From Nocardioides kongjuensis (GTDB lineage Bacteria; Actinomycetota; Actinomycetes; Propionibacteriales; Nocardioidaceae), in assembly GCF_013409625.1 (NCBI RefSeq), contig NZ_JACCBF010000001.1:4405001-4469000 (forward strand): a stretch of 64,000 nucleotides of DNA, in the 5' to 3' direction. How positions within the stretch are numbered: the first letter of the stretch is position 1; every line of letters starts with the position of its first letter. Of the stretch, positions 25,194 to 33,582 are shown piece by piece. The notes below the pieces were generated by a model that searched no databases, was not told the DNA's origin, and saw only the letters and a program-made list of their open reading frames with translations. The position numbers and the translations under genes were made by a program.

Positions 25194-26045
25194 TCAGCGG
25201 ACGACGAGTGCTCTCGTGACTGGCTCGTCGCGGGTCGACGATAGGTCGCGTTCAAGACCGGCCGCGTTGGAGATGAAGCGGCCGGGGTCGTAGATTACTG
25301 CGAGGATGGCGCGGCAGTCGGGGTGCTTTCGGTAGCGGACCCAGTCGATCGACAGTTCCTCGCCAACCTCACGGTCGCGCAGTCTTGGACGCGTCATCTT
25401 AGTCTCGATGACCACCCCCGCCTCTCGTAGGAGGAAGTCGATCCGCGAGCGACCGCCCGCGTACTCCGGCACATAGTCCTCGGGGCGGACATCGTCGTAG
25501 TGCAGTCGCAGGATGGCTTCCACAATGACCTGCAGATCTCGTTCATTTTCGATGCTCGGCGCCCTGACGTTCTCGTTCTGCTGCGTCGACAGAACTGCAA
25601 GGTAGTCCGGGAATCGTTTGAATAGGTCAGTCAACTCGTCGAGTAGACCTACGATGCCTGCCTCTGCGTCCATCGCCATGGTCAGTGCGGCGCGCTGGCG
25701 ATCGAAGTTCTCTTTGAATGTCGTCTGGAATGGGTTCGTGTACTTGGGGAACGGCTGGGCGGTGCCCTTCGCCTCGTCCCAGAGCGGACTGATGGCAAGC
25801 GGGGTCGAGAGGAAGGCGCGAATCCGATTCGTCCAGACTCCGCCCTCGTACATGTCCTTGAACTCGTCGACGTGCTCATCCGGAACGAACCGGCGCGCGC
25901 GTGCGAACCATTTCTCGTAGGACCGGGCGCCGTCCAGCAGCTCCGGCCTAGTCGGCTCTTCGCCGTTCTGCCACTGTTGGAGGCGCTCTTCAAGGACGTC
26001 GGCTTCGTTGAGGATCGCTTCGATCTGTTCGCGTACGCGGGGCAC
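25194..26045 (-). CDS. PD-(D/E)XK nuclease, DpnII/MboI-like C-terminal domain
   Basis: A 283-residue protein from a GTG at 26045 (MPRVREQIEAILNEADVLEE). The helical N-terminal two thirds includes FKDMYEGGVWTNRIRAFLST. The C-terminal ~95 residues carry the restriction-endonuclease-like core: a helix with LRLHYDDVRPEDYVPEYAGG, the metal Asp in SRIDFLL, and the E-x-K pair in VVIETKMTRP. WVRYRKHPDCRAILAVIYDP and GLERDLSS follow. This matches the DpnII/MboI-type nuclease domain (Pfam REase_DpnII-MboI) found at the end of many defence proteins. It likely cleaves nucleic acid as part of phage defence; no methyltransferase is directly coupled. The IS3 element begins just upstream, so its native promoter may have been displaced. 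The start is uncertain. Confidence 0.75.
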   Translation of the reverse strand: MPRVREQIEAILNEADVLEERLQQWQNGEEPTRPELLDGARSYEKWFARARRFVPDEHVDEFKDMYEGGVWTNRIRAFLSTPLAISPLWDEAKGTAQPFPKYTNPFQTTFKENFDRQRAALTMAMDAEAGIVGLLDELTDLFKRFPDYLAVLSTQQNENVRAPSIENERDLQVIVEAILRLHYDDVRPEDYVPEYAGGRSRIDFLLREAGVVIETKMTRPRLRDREVGEELSIDWVRYRKHPDCRAILAVIYDPGRFISNAAGLERDLSSTRDEPVTRALVVR

Positions 26046-26118
26046 GAGTGGTACTTCACCGGAAGTCGCCTTGCCGCGCAATCTGGGTCCGCGGCGACCT
26101 AGTGGCGCGGGGCGCCCA

Positions 26119-27115
26119 TCATCCACCATCCACATGTGGTGATGGCCGGATGTGGGTGCGTTTCTCGACTCCGAAACATCGCCCGAAGACCCCGCCCGCG
26201 CCGTCACGGGGCGGCGGTGACAGAGTGGCGGCGAGCCCCCGGTCCTCTGCCGCACACCTGTTCGCCATGGATATGTGCCGACCTTCGGCACAGTTCGTCC
26301 AGCAGTCGGGGGGCCTGCTGTCCAAGGGTGACGGTCGGGGTTGGACCGCCTGAGTGGCGGCGGGCTTCATGATCAGCTTGTATTCGACCGGGGGCAGCCG
26401 TGTGAGAGCGACCTGTCTGGGTCGGCGGTGGTAGGCCCGCTCGATCCAGGTCACGATCGCGATCCGCAGCTCCTCGCGGGTGCTCCAGGCTCGCCGGTCG
26501 AGGACGTTCTTTTGCAAGAGCGAGAAGAACGACTCCATCGCGGCGTTGTCGCCGGCCGCGCCGACCCGGCCCATGGATCCGACCATGTCGTAGCGGTTGG
26601 GCTGGTGGACCAGCTTCCTGGACCTAAATTGCGACCCTCGATCGGTGTGCAGGACGCAGCCGGCCACGTCCACGCCTTTGGCGTTGCGACGCGCGACGGC
26701 GTTGTCGAGTGCAGCGACCGCGATCCGTGACTTCATCCGTGAGTCGATCGAGTAGCCAACGATCCGGTTGGAGTAGACGTCCTTGATCGCGTAGAGGTAG
26801 AGCTTGCCTTCGCGGGTCCAGTGCGCAGTGATGTCGGCGAGCCACAGCTCGTTCGGAGCATCGGCGGTGAAGTTCCGCATTACCAGGTCGTCATGGACCG
26901 GTGGGCCTGGCTTCTTGCCGTTGCGGCCGCGCTTCTTCCCGAACACCGACCACCAGCCGAGTTCGGAGCAGATCCGCCAGGCCGTGCGGTCGGCCATCGG
27001 TGACAGGGGCGGCGAGCCAGCGGTAGTAGGGCTGGCGGGCGATCTTGAGGACCCGGCACGTCACCGCGACGGGGATCCCGTCCGCGGCCAGCTCGCGGAC
27101 GAGCGGGTACATCAT
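26119..27115 (-). pseudogene. IS3 OrfB transposase, disrupted by internal deletion
   Basis: The N-terminus reads MMYPLVRELAADGIPVAVTC, then IARQPYYRWLAAPVTD. The frame then changes to MADRTAWRICSELGWWSVFG and the integrase core: APNELWLADITAHWTREGKL (first Asp), VLHTDRGSQFRSRKL (second Asp) and GDNAAMESFFSLLQK (Glu). In intact relatives a segment of roughly 50 residues separates PVTD from MADRT; here it is missing and the frames differ, so no full OrfB is made. After LPPVEYKLIMKPAATQA the frame runs through the left end of the element into flanking DNA, stopping at 26119. Confidence 0.8.
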
Positions 27116-27473
27116 TTTCCCGGCAGGTGTGCCTGGGACAGGTAGGCCGCCGCCCTGCGCAGGACCTCGACTTCTTGCTCGAGGAGCTTGATCCGCTTGT
27201 TCGCCTCACGCAGCGCTTCGGACTCGTTCGCGGCCTGGCCAGCGGGCGAGGGGTTGGCTGAGTTGCGGTCGTCGATGGTGATCCAGCGCTTGAGGCATGA
27301 CGGCGAGATACCGAAGTCCTTCGCGACCTGGGCCAGGGAGGCATCGGAGTCGCGGTAGACCCGGATCACGTCCTCGCGGAACTCCTTGGGAAACGCCTTC
27401 GGCCTGGTGCACATCCTTCCAGCGACGACACACATCGACGCAGATCAGATGTCACCTATCCGTGCAGCAGACC
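26310..27473 (-). mobile_element. IS3-family insertion sequence, internally deleted
   Basis: Imperfect terminal repeats: GGGCCTGCTGTCCAAGGGTG at the left (about 26311) and, at the right, the complement of GTCACCTATCCGTGCAGCAG (27451-27470) plus ACC. They share GGG-x-CTGCTG and GGTGAC. Two overlapping minus-strand frames encode OrfA and OrfB. OrfB carries an internal deletion, so the element cannot move by itself. No clear target duplication is seen. Confidence 0.78.
27112..27414 (-). CDS. IS3 OrfA transposase subunit
   Basis: A 100-residue protein with an N-terminal helix-turn-helix (FPKEFREDVIRVYRDSDASL, VAKDFGISPSCLKRW) and a leucine-zipper-like C-terminus (LREANKRIKLLEQEVEVLRR). It is a typical IS3/IS150-type OrfA, whose 3' end overlaps OrfB. 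Expression of the fused transposase normally needs -1 frameshifting in the overlap. The start is the ATG at 27414 (MCTRPKAF). It binds the element's ends, but without an intact OrfB it cannot transpose the element. Confidence 0.88.
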   Translation of the reverse strand: MCTRPKAFPKEFREDVIRVYRDSDASLAQVAKDFGISPSCLKRWITIDDRNSANPSPAGQAANESEALREANKRIKLLEQEVEVLRRAAAYLSQAHLPGK

Positions 27474-27492
27474 CATCTGAGGCCAGCGCCGC

Positions 27493-27819
27493 TCAGAAGG
27501 CCTGAGCATTCGCGGCCTGAGTTCGAAGTTGGCGGGCCCAGTCCCAAGCGGGTGAGTCGGTTCGGGCGAGGAACAGGCTGCGGTTGTCTGTCTTCGGTAG
27601 CGGCGTCAACAAGCCGCATTCGATGAGGCTTCGGGTTGGGGCCTGAACGTTGGATACGGACAGACCGAGGGCTCGAGCGACCTCGGTCTGGGTCACGAGA
27701 CCCTCGGATTCGGCGACGTACAGCATCACCTCAAGCCGATAGGTCTGATTGAACGCTGCACGCGAGAGCCGGCGAAGCTCCTCAAGATTCACGTCCACGA
27801 GTGTTATCTTACGGGACAT
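27493..27819 (-). CDS. Winged-helix regulator divergent from DUF5131 gene
   Basis: A 108-residue protein (MSRKITLVDVNLEELRRLSR). The winged-helix region covers about residues 22-95: QTYRLEVMLYVAESEGLVTQ, VARALGLSVSNVQAPTRSLI, then a wing LTPLPKTDNRSLFLARTDSP. It looks like a MarR/ArsR-type one-domain repressor. The ATG at 27819 lies only a few bases from a palindrome (27822-27840) in the 48-base gap shared with the DUF5131 gene, so it probably represses itself and that gene. No ribosome site is visible, consistent with a leaderless mRNA. Confidence 0.75.
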   Translation of the reverse strand: MSRKITLVDVNLEELRRLSRAAFNQTYRLEVMLYVAESEGLVTQTEVARALGLSVSNVQAPTRSLIECGLLTPLPKTDNRSLFLARTDSPAWDWARQLRTQAANAQAF

Positions 27820-27821
27820 AC

Positions 27822-27840
27822 GTTACGGGAATCTCGTAAC
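27822..27840. promoter_or_regulatory. Palindrome in the divergent promoter (candidate operator)
   Basis: GTTACG (27822-27827) and CGTAAC (27835-27840) form a perfect 6-base inverted repeat with a 7-base spacer, between the divergent starts at 27819 and 27868. A further TTACGGGA direct copy lies at 27810-27817. The arrangement fits a dimeric winged-helix repressor binding over both promoters; it is untested. Confidence 0.55.
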
Positions 27841-27867
27841 ATAGTCCGGGAATGGGAGCGGGGACGG

Positions 27868-28623
27868 ATGCGACGCAAGACCGGCATCGAATGGACCGAA
27901 GTGACGTGGAACCCCACGACTGGCTGCGATCGCATCAGCGCTGGTTGCGACAACTGCTATGCCCTCGCGATGGCCAAGCGTCTCAAGGCGATGGGATCCG
28001 AGCGCTACCAAGCCGACGGTGACCCACGGACCTCGGGACCGGGATTCGCGTTGAGCATCCATCCAGATGCTTTGGCTCAGCCCTACCGGTGGGGCGGCAG
28101 GCGGGTGGTGTTCGTGAACTCGATGTCGGACCTATTCCACGCTCGAGTCCCGCTCACCTTCATTCGCGACGTGTTCGCGGTCATCGCCGAGACTCCCCAG
28201 CACACATACCAGGTTCTGACGAAGCGGTCGGCACGGCTGCCGAAGCTCGCAGACAAGCTCGACTGGCCGGACAATCTATGGATGGGAGTGAGCGTCGAGA
28301 ACGCCGATCACCTCCATCGCGTTGACCATCTGCGAGAGGTCCCGGCGGCGGTGCGCTTCTTGTCGTGCGAGCCCCTTCTTGGCCCGCTGAAGGGGCTCGA
28401 TCTGGCAGGGATCGGATGGGTGATCACCGGCGGTGAGTCGGGTCCGAAGGCACGCTCGCTTGATCCGGACTGGGTGCGCGACATTCGCGACGAGTGCGTC
28501 GACAGCAACGTGCCGTTCTTCCACAAGCAATGGGGCGGTCGCACTCCCAAGGCGCACGGCCGCGACCTCGACGGGGCAATCTGGTCTGAGATGCCGGCAA
28601 TGCCACGCGGCGTGACCGCGTGA
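27868..28623 (+). CDS. DUF5131 (phage Gp37/Gp68-like) three-Cys-motif protein
   Basis: A 251-residue protein starting MRRKTGIEWTEVTWNPTTGC. The three-Cys motif is C-DRISAG-C-DN-C (about residues 20-30), typical of DUF5131/Gp37Gp68 proteins and suggestive of an iron-sulfur or radical-SAM-like site. Other family marks are VVFVNSMSDLFHARVPLTFI, TYQVLTKRSARL, DNLWMGVSVEN, RFLSCEPLLGPL and WVITGGESGPKARSL. A GGAGCGGGGA site precedes the ATG. The family is carried by phages and by bacterial defence-like loci next to TcmP; the biochemical role is unknown. The gene converges with tcmP and is probably controlled by the divergent winged-helix protein. Confidence 0.9.
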   Translation: MRRKTGIEWTEVTWNPTTGCDRISAGCDNCYALAMAKRLKAMGSERYQADGDPRTSGPGFALSIHPDALAQPYRWGGRRVVFVNSMSDLFHARVPLTFIRDVFAVIAETPQHTYQVLTKRSARLPKLADKLDWPDNLWMGVSVENADHLHRVDHLREVPAAVRFLSCEPLLGPLKGLDLAGIGWVITGGESGPKARSLDPDWVRDIRDECVDSNVPFFHKQWGGRTPKAHGRDLDGAIWSEMPAMPRGVTA

Positions 28624-28675
28624 CGGCCAACTTATGACGGCAACGGTTGGGCTCTGACAATCGATTGGGGTGGAA

Positions 28676-29920
28676 TCACTGCTTGATGATGTAGTGCTTC
28701 CACAGTTCCTTCGGGCTGGACGCCCGCTTGCGCACTTTCTGCGCTTTGATCAAGCCGTTCCATGCCGCTCTTAGCTCCTTCTCGCCAGCCAAGGACATGC
28801 AGTCGCCGAGCAGTTCCACGATGTTGGCTCCTGCTTGGATTCCCTGGCCTGACGGCAGCGGCGCGAGCATGCGAAGGATGTTGGCCTCAATGTGGGCTAC
28901 GGATGCGTCAAAGAGTGCCTTCTCCCGTGCGTTCGCCTCGACCTCGTTGACCTCCTCGGCGAGGTCAAGCCCAAAGAGGGTCGGCTCAGCGGCCTCCGTT
29001 GCACGAAGTTCTTCGAGATCCTTTTGGCGGAACGCTTCGCGCCACTTGAGTTGGCCGATGGCGGCGGCGTCGGCGAACTTGTAGCCCGCCCCGGGGTGCC
29101 GGTAGAACAGGGTGAAGTAGAAGAGCAGCGCCCCGGTCCTTGACCGGCGGATCGGTACCACCAGGGACGATGCTCCAGTCTCCGCCCGGATTGCCTCGCG
29201 GTACTCGTCGACGACCACTGTCGCGGCCACGCCCGCGTCACCGTACCGGTCGCGCGCCTCAAGGAAGCTCCGGCGCCACCAAAGTCCACCAAAGAAGGTA
29301 TCTGACTTCTCCACTCCATTGGGTGAGAGGCCCGGTCGTACTTCGGGGTCGCCGGCCGCGTCCCACTGCAGGTACCCGCCATGGCGAGAAATGGCTTCGA
29401 CGTTGATGTTGACAAGTACCTCAGACGACTTGTGGGTCGGCTTGAGGAGGAGACCAGTCATGATCGCTTTCGAGACAGCGGAGACCCCGAATGGGTCGAT
29501 GAAGGTCAGGACGGGATTCCCCGCGACTCTCGACCATGCCTCAGTGAGGCGATCCTCGACTGACCCGTGGAGCACCTCGACGTGCAGACCCGCCTTCTGG
29601 AACGGCTGCACATTCTTGCGAAGTGCGGCTACGAAGGTGCTATCGGCCTCAATGAAGACGCACCGGACATCACGAGAAGGGCTGAACCCTCGCTGCTTCC
29701 TCGCAAGGCGCAGGGCAACGATCGGAGACCCGTCAATCTGTGTTCCAGACTCATCGGCGTCGTACATGCCCGGGCCGGCATAACCGTCGATCAGCCACAT
29801 CGGCCCGCGATGCCACCGCCCGACCATTGAGAAGTATGGATAGGCATACGCCATCAGCACTGCATGCTTCAGCACTGCAGCCGGCTTTTGCCCTGTGAAG
29901 AACTTGTCGTTGTTGACCAT
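28676..29920 (-). CDS. tcmP: Three-Cys-motif partner protein TcmP
   Basis: A 414-residue protein, start ATG at 29920 behind GGAGGG. It shows the TcmP pattern: KFFTGQKPAAVLKHAVLMAY at the N-terminus, the methyltransferase-like glycine loop in LIDGYAGPGMY, SPIVALRLARKQRG, CVFIEADSTFVAALRKN, TFIDPFGVSAVSKAIM and a Trp-rich FFGGLWWRRSFL. The Rossmann-like core suggests SAM binding, but the activity is not established. TcmP is known as the neighbour of three-Cys-motif (DUF5131) proteins, and here the two genes converge across a 52-base gap. Together with the winged-helix regulator and nearby nuclease this looks like a defence-type module; that role is inferred. Confidence 0.9.
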   Translation of the reverse strand: MVNNDKFFTGQKPAAVLKHAVLMAYAYPYFSMVGRWHRGPMWLIDGYAGPGMYDADESGTQIDGSPIVALRLARKQRGFSPSRDVRCVFIEADSTFVAALRKNVQPFQKAGLHVEVLHGSVEDRLTEAWSRVAGNPVLTFIDPFGVSAVSKAIMTGLLLKPTHKSSEVLVNINVEAISRHGGYLQWDAAGDPEVRPGLSPNGVEKSDTFFGGLWWRRSFLEARDRYGDAGVAATVVVDEYREAIRAETGASSLVVPIRRSRTGALLFYFTLFYRHPGAGYKFADAAAIGQLKWREAFRQKDLEELRATEAAEPTLFGLDLAEEVNEVEANAREKALFDASVAHIEANILRMLAPLPSGQGIQAGANIVELLGDCMSLAGEKELRAAWNGLIKAQKVRKRASSPKELWKHYIIKQ

Positions 29921-30168
29921 CTGGCCCTCCGCAACGAGTCACGCCGCCATTCCGGTTTCGGGATCCTTACATGGCCTCAGTGTTGAAAGCGGAAAGTTGG
30001 CTCGTGCCGGCGAGTTGAGGCGGCTTCAGCACCTGCGAATGTCCTGAAAAATGCCTCGAGAAGTCGCGACAGATTGCTGCCACGTGGTGCGTCTCACGCG
30101 TACAGGACCCATAGAGCGGGCTGAGTTGCGGCCCGCTGTCTGGCGGCGAGCCGTACCGGCCCCAGCCA

Positions 30169-30366
30169 TCAGTTTTCCCGACGAAGAAGGATTGGAACCA
30201 ACGCGAACAAGCCCACAATGACGACGCCGATCAGGGCTAGCAGCGGTGCGGCCTTCGCAACGATCATCAGTACGGGGCCAAAGACCCAAACGGCTGCGGT
30301 CAGCGGCATATGAGACGCTGTCTCGTTCCTGTGCCGGTCGTGCGGCGCCTGCTTACTGAACTTCAC
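30169..30366 (-). CDS. Small membrane protein, two spans
   Basis: A 65-residue protein from a GTG at 30366 with GAGG upstream. A charged N-terminus (KQAPHDRHRNETAS) is followed by a nearly continuous hydrophobic stretch (AAVWVFGPVLMIVAKAAPLL, then GVVIVGLFALVPILL) ending LRREN. It could be one hairpin of two helices. It lies between the TcmP cluster and the decayed repeat; toxin-like or accessory roles are possible but unsupported. Confidence 0.55.
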   Translation of the reverse strand: MKFSKQAPHDRHRNETASHMPLTAAVWVFGPVLMIVAKAAPLLALIGVVIVGLFALVPILLRREN

Positions 30367-30600
30367 CTTTCACCTCGCAATTCGAGCTTCGCCAACTTGG
30401 GTCGACGACACGGGAAAGTCCGAGAACTCGCCAATGTGTGACAGGCCGGTTCGCTACGTCCCGTGATGACCGGTGAAGGTGCGCTGCGGGCCCCCGGTGT
30501 GACACTGCGCATGCCGTGGGATTTGAACGCGACGTCGATGGGGTTGATGCCTCGCCCTCCTCGGAAAACGGCTGGTCAGACGCGTTTCGCGATCAACCCC

Positions 30601-31160
30601 GAAGGCCAGAGCCGGTTGAGCGCTTGTTGGGTCCTTTCCGAACGTCGATCGAACGGGTCGCGCATTACATCGGCTTGGAGCGGGCGGGTGCCTTGTGCGC
30701 TGCCTTCCCTCCGCGGGGAAGGGGGCGCCGGCGCCAAGGCACCCGGTGGGAGACGAGGGCGAGACCGCAGTTTCTTACGGTGCTGGGCCAACTGGATGGC
30801 TGCAAAAGGGATTGAGGGGCTTCGCCGTCTGAACAACGAGCGGGCTTTCCTTAGAACCCGTCGGAGCCGTTTGACGCGCCGCAGGGCGGGTGCGCGGCGG
30901 TGTGGGCACCTAGCTGATGGCGACACTACCTTGAGCAGTCGCGATAGGTGCGTGGGCGAACCTGCGGAACGAACGGACGTAACACGTGATCCTGGCTGCC
31001 ACACTCCTCGCGGCGCGCTCGGCTTCGGTCTGCTGCTGGACCTGCAAGCGAACCGCCGCGCCACAGACCAAAGCACCGCATGGAGCACGGGAAGGTCCTC
31101 ATGATCGGCGCGATGTGCCGTGGTGGCTGGCTTGAGTCGACGGTGCGGGCGGTGGCGAGG
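30601..31160. repeat. Dispersed 0.5-kb repeat, copy 2 (decayed)
   Basis: Matches 21120-21630 in order, with an extra ~55-base insertion near 30850-30910. The minus-strand gene start is retained (MRDPFDRRSERTQQALNRLW) but the rest of that gene is gone. The small plus-strand gene (GTG at 30986) has lost one base near 31012 and is frameshifted. Flanking sequence from 30367 to 30600 holds no gene. Confidence 0.88.
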
Positions 31161-31741
31161 CGACCTTCCGAAGGCCGCCGACCGGCGAGGCGGCATCCGA
31201 CCAAGCCTGCCTGCACAAACCGCTGAGTGGGGTCTGCCGCAGCGGTCCTTCGTGGCACGCGGCCATTGGGTCCGCCTGCGACCGATAGGGTCCCCCCCGA
31301 ACCGAGGCACCCGGGCCTGTCAGTTCGGCCCGTACCTAGCGGGATCGAAGTCGTACCGGCCGCCATAGCCAGCCGTCGTGCGGATGGTGTCGTCTTCGTT
31401 GATGGCCCACGGCCCACGGCCCACGGCCCATCTTTGCCGTGCTGGATGCAGAACGCCCTCTGGCGACGGCGTCGCCCGGCAACCCTCTCGCCGGGTCCAC
31501 TGTGGAGGACCTGGGCGATCTGGTGCATGCTCGCGGCGCGCCGGATCGTAATAGCGCACGTCGTCCGGCTTGCTGAAGGCATGGTCCGCGGCTTACGTGG
31601 CGGGTACGACGTCTCCGCAGCAGCAGGCGTTGCTGGAATCGCGTGAAGGCGAACCGACGTTCATCACGGCCTCTCGGGTAGTCGTCCACCATTAACTGCC
31701 ACGAGCGCGGTGATGAGTGTCGGCCCGGGTTCCGCGATCGA
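31161..31741. other. No intact gene; decayed sequence and a 7-base tandem repeat
   Basis: GGCCCAC is repeated in tandem (three full units and one partial) at 31404-31430. A minus-strand frame across it (31320-31559) starts RYYDPA and ends YGGRYDFDPARYGPN, which faintly recalls the end of an Rhs/YD-repeat or toxin protein, but the middle is low-complexity. I see no functional gene. Confidence 0.3.
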
Positions 31742-33229
31742 GTGGCGCGTATGGTCTTCGAGCCGACCGCTTCGACCATCACGTTCCTGCTGCTCAACGA
31801 GAACGAGACTCTGGGCGCGCTGCTGCAGCCGCCACGCGACGCAGTGGACGTCATCCTCACCAACCCGCCTTACGTCACCCAGGGGTCGTCGATCTACCGG
31901 CGCGAGATCGAGCAGATCAGCGGAGCGCGCAACGGGGTCTCGCTCGACGAGTACTACGACACGGGCGGGCTTGGCGTGGAGGCACTGTTCCTCCGTTACA
32001 TTGCCGGCGCCCTGAAGCCGGGGCGCCGCGCGTTCATCATCGTTCCTCTCGGCCTTCTCAACCGGACAGCCAGCCGGATGAAGTCCAACCTCCTGAGCGA
32101 ATGCAACATCTTGGCAAGCATCGCGTTGCCGAGAAACGCGTTCTTCAACACAGCGCAACCGACCTACATCCTGGCGCTGGAGAAGCGTCGTGTGCCGAAC
32201 CAGTCTCGCCCGCCAGTGTTCTGCGGGATCGCTCGCAGCATTGGAGAGACGCTCGACTACGAGCGCGTTCCCACCCCGGACGACAACGACCTGATGGATC
32301 TGGCCAACCTGTTCATCCGGTACGTCGAGGATGGGATGGGCGAGGTCATTTCGGGGCCGACTGCCTACGCGGATACCCAGATCGCGAAGCTCGTTCCAGC
32401 TGACATGTTCGGCAAGGATGATCGATGGGACGTCACGCGTCACTGGACCGACGAGGAGCAGGTGGCGCTCGGACAACGGGCCGAAGCAGTTGAACGCGGC
32501 GCATTCGTAGACCAGGTATCCCAGACCTTCCGAGAATTGCTCACCGATCTCGACAGTGCGCGTGCCGAACTCGACGCGCTCGAGGATGGTCCGATGGGCA
32601 CCTTTGCCCTCTCTGACAGCAGCCGCTTCACGGTCCGCTCCGGGGTTCGGATCCGAAATGTCGACCTCCGGGATCACCCGGGTGAAGTTCCTGTGTACTC
32701 GGTCTTCACTCGTGCGAACGTGATCAAGGGCCGCATTGACGCTGACTGGCTCAGGGAAGCCAAGGGTGTCGAGCCCGAAGAGTTCCCGTCGGTGACCGTG
32801 ATGGCGACTGGGGCATCTGCCGTTGGTTTGGTTCACCTGCGTGAAGCCGGCTCGGTCATGACAGACGATGTCGTGATCGTTCAGCCGTGGCCGACCGAAG
32901 AGCCTGGTGTTATCGACGTGGACGGCAGCGACACCGGCGATAATCGCTTGTCGTCACTCGGCGATGACGGGCTCCCCGCCCACGACATCGATCTGGGCTA
33001 CTTGGCGGTAGCTCTGGCGCGCACGATCGCTCAGGGTGGCTACATGTACGAAGCGAAGCTGTACGTTCGCCGTGTCACGCAGTTGGTGATTGAGGTGCCG
33101 GTCCGTGAAGACGGCAGGCCCGACACGGAGCGACAAGTTGCCATCGCCCGCGTCGTGAAGCGCATTGACGAGATTCGCGATCGCATCGATGAAGCCAACA
33201 GGTGGATCAGGTCGTCACGCTTGGCGTGA
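31742..33229 (+). pseudogene. N6-adenine DNA methyltransferase with specificity-like domain, 5'-truncated
   Basis: A 495-codon open frame lacking the N-terminal part of a type I-like methyltransferase. It begins near FEPTASTITFLLLNENETLG and retains the catalytic motif IV NPPY in VILTNPPYVTQGS. HsdM-like GLLNRTASRMKSNLL, ILASIALPRNAFFNTAQPTY and LALEKR follow. Residues ~250-290 form a coiled linker. The C-terminal third resembles a type I specificity (TRD) module: GEVPVYSVFTRANVIKGRID, VTVMATGASAVGLVHLREAG and QLVIEVPVR with a coiled C-terminus. The SAM-binding FxGxG segment is absent and the upstream DNA is decayed sequence, so the enzyme is probably dead unless a start was lost recently. 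Known relatives are fused M-S proteins of restriction or phage-exclusion systems. Confidence 0.72.
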
Positions 33230-33291
33230 CGGACCGCCGCTTCCGAACGCGTGTGGCAGAAGTCTGTTACCAGATCGAGCGGAATGTGTGA

Positions 33292-33582
33292 TCAGGCGCA
33301 GTCCTTGCAGATCATGTTCTTGGGATCTGCGAGCTGGCTGCGGTGGTGGACCAGGAAGCAGCTCATGCAGGTGAACTCGTCGTCCTGCTTGGGCTTCACC
33401 TCGACCGCGAGCTCCTCGTGGGACAGGTCGGCGCCGGGCAGCTCGAATGACTCGGCCGCCTCGGTCTCGTCCTCGTCGACCTTGCCCGAGTTCTTGTCGT
33501 GGCGGCGCGCCTTGAGTGCTTCGATGCTCTCCTCGGACTGTTCGTCCTCGTTCTTGCGCGGTGCGTCGTAGTCAGTCGCCAT
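33292..33582 (-). CDS. DUF4193 family zinc-ribbon protein
   Basis: A 96-residue acidic protein (MATDYDAPRKNEDEQSEESI). The middle has LPGADLSHEELAVEVKPKQD and the C-terminus a four-Cys ribbon: DEFTCMSCFLVHHRSQ and MICKDCA. This is the actinobacterial DUF4193 family, usually a single-copy conserved gene of unknown function. Here it sits between a truncated methyltransferase and a pseudogene instead of its common chromosomal neighbours, so it may be an extra copy or mark the edge of a rearrangement. Confidence 0.92.
   Translation of the reverse strand: MATDYDAPRKNEDEQSEESIEALKARRHDKNSGKVDEDETEAAESFELPGADLSHEELAVEVKPKQDDEFTCMSCFLVHHRSQLADPKNMICKDCA

Noticed and set aside
31664-32836. A 390-codon frame antisense to the methyltransferase remnant
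   Set aside because: The sense strand carries the NPPY and TRD-type motifs; the antisense shows no recognisable fold.
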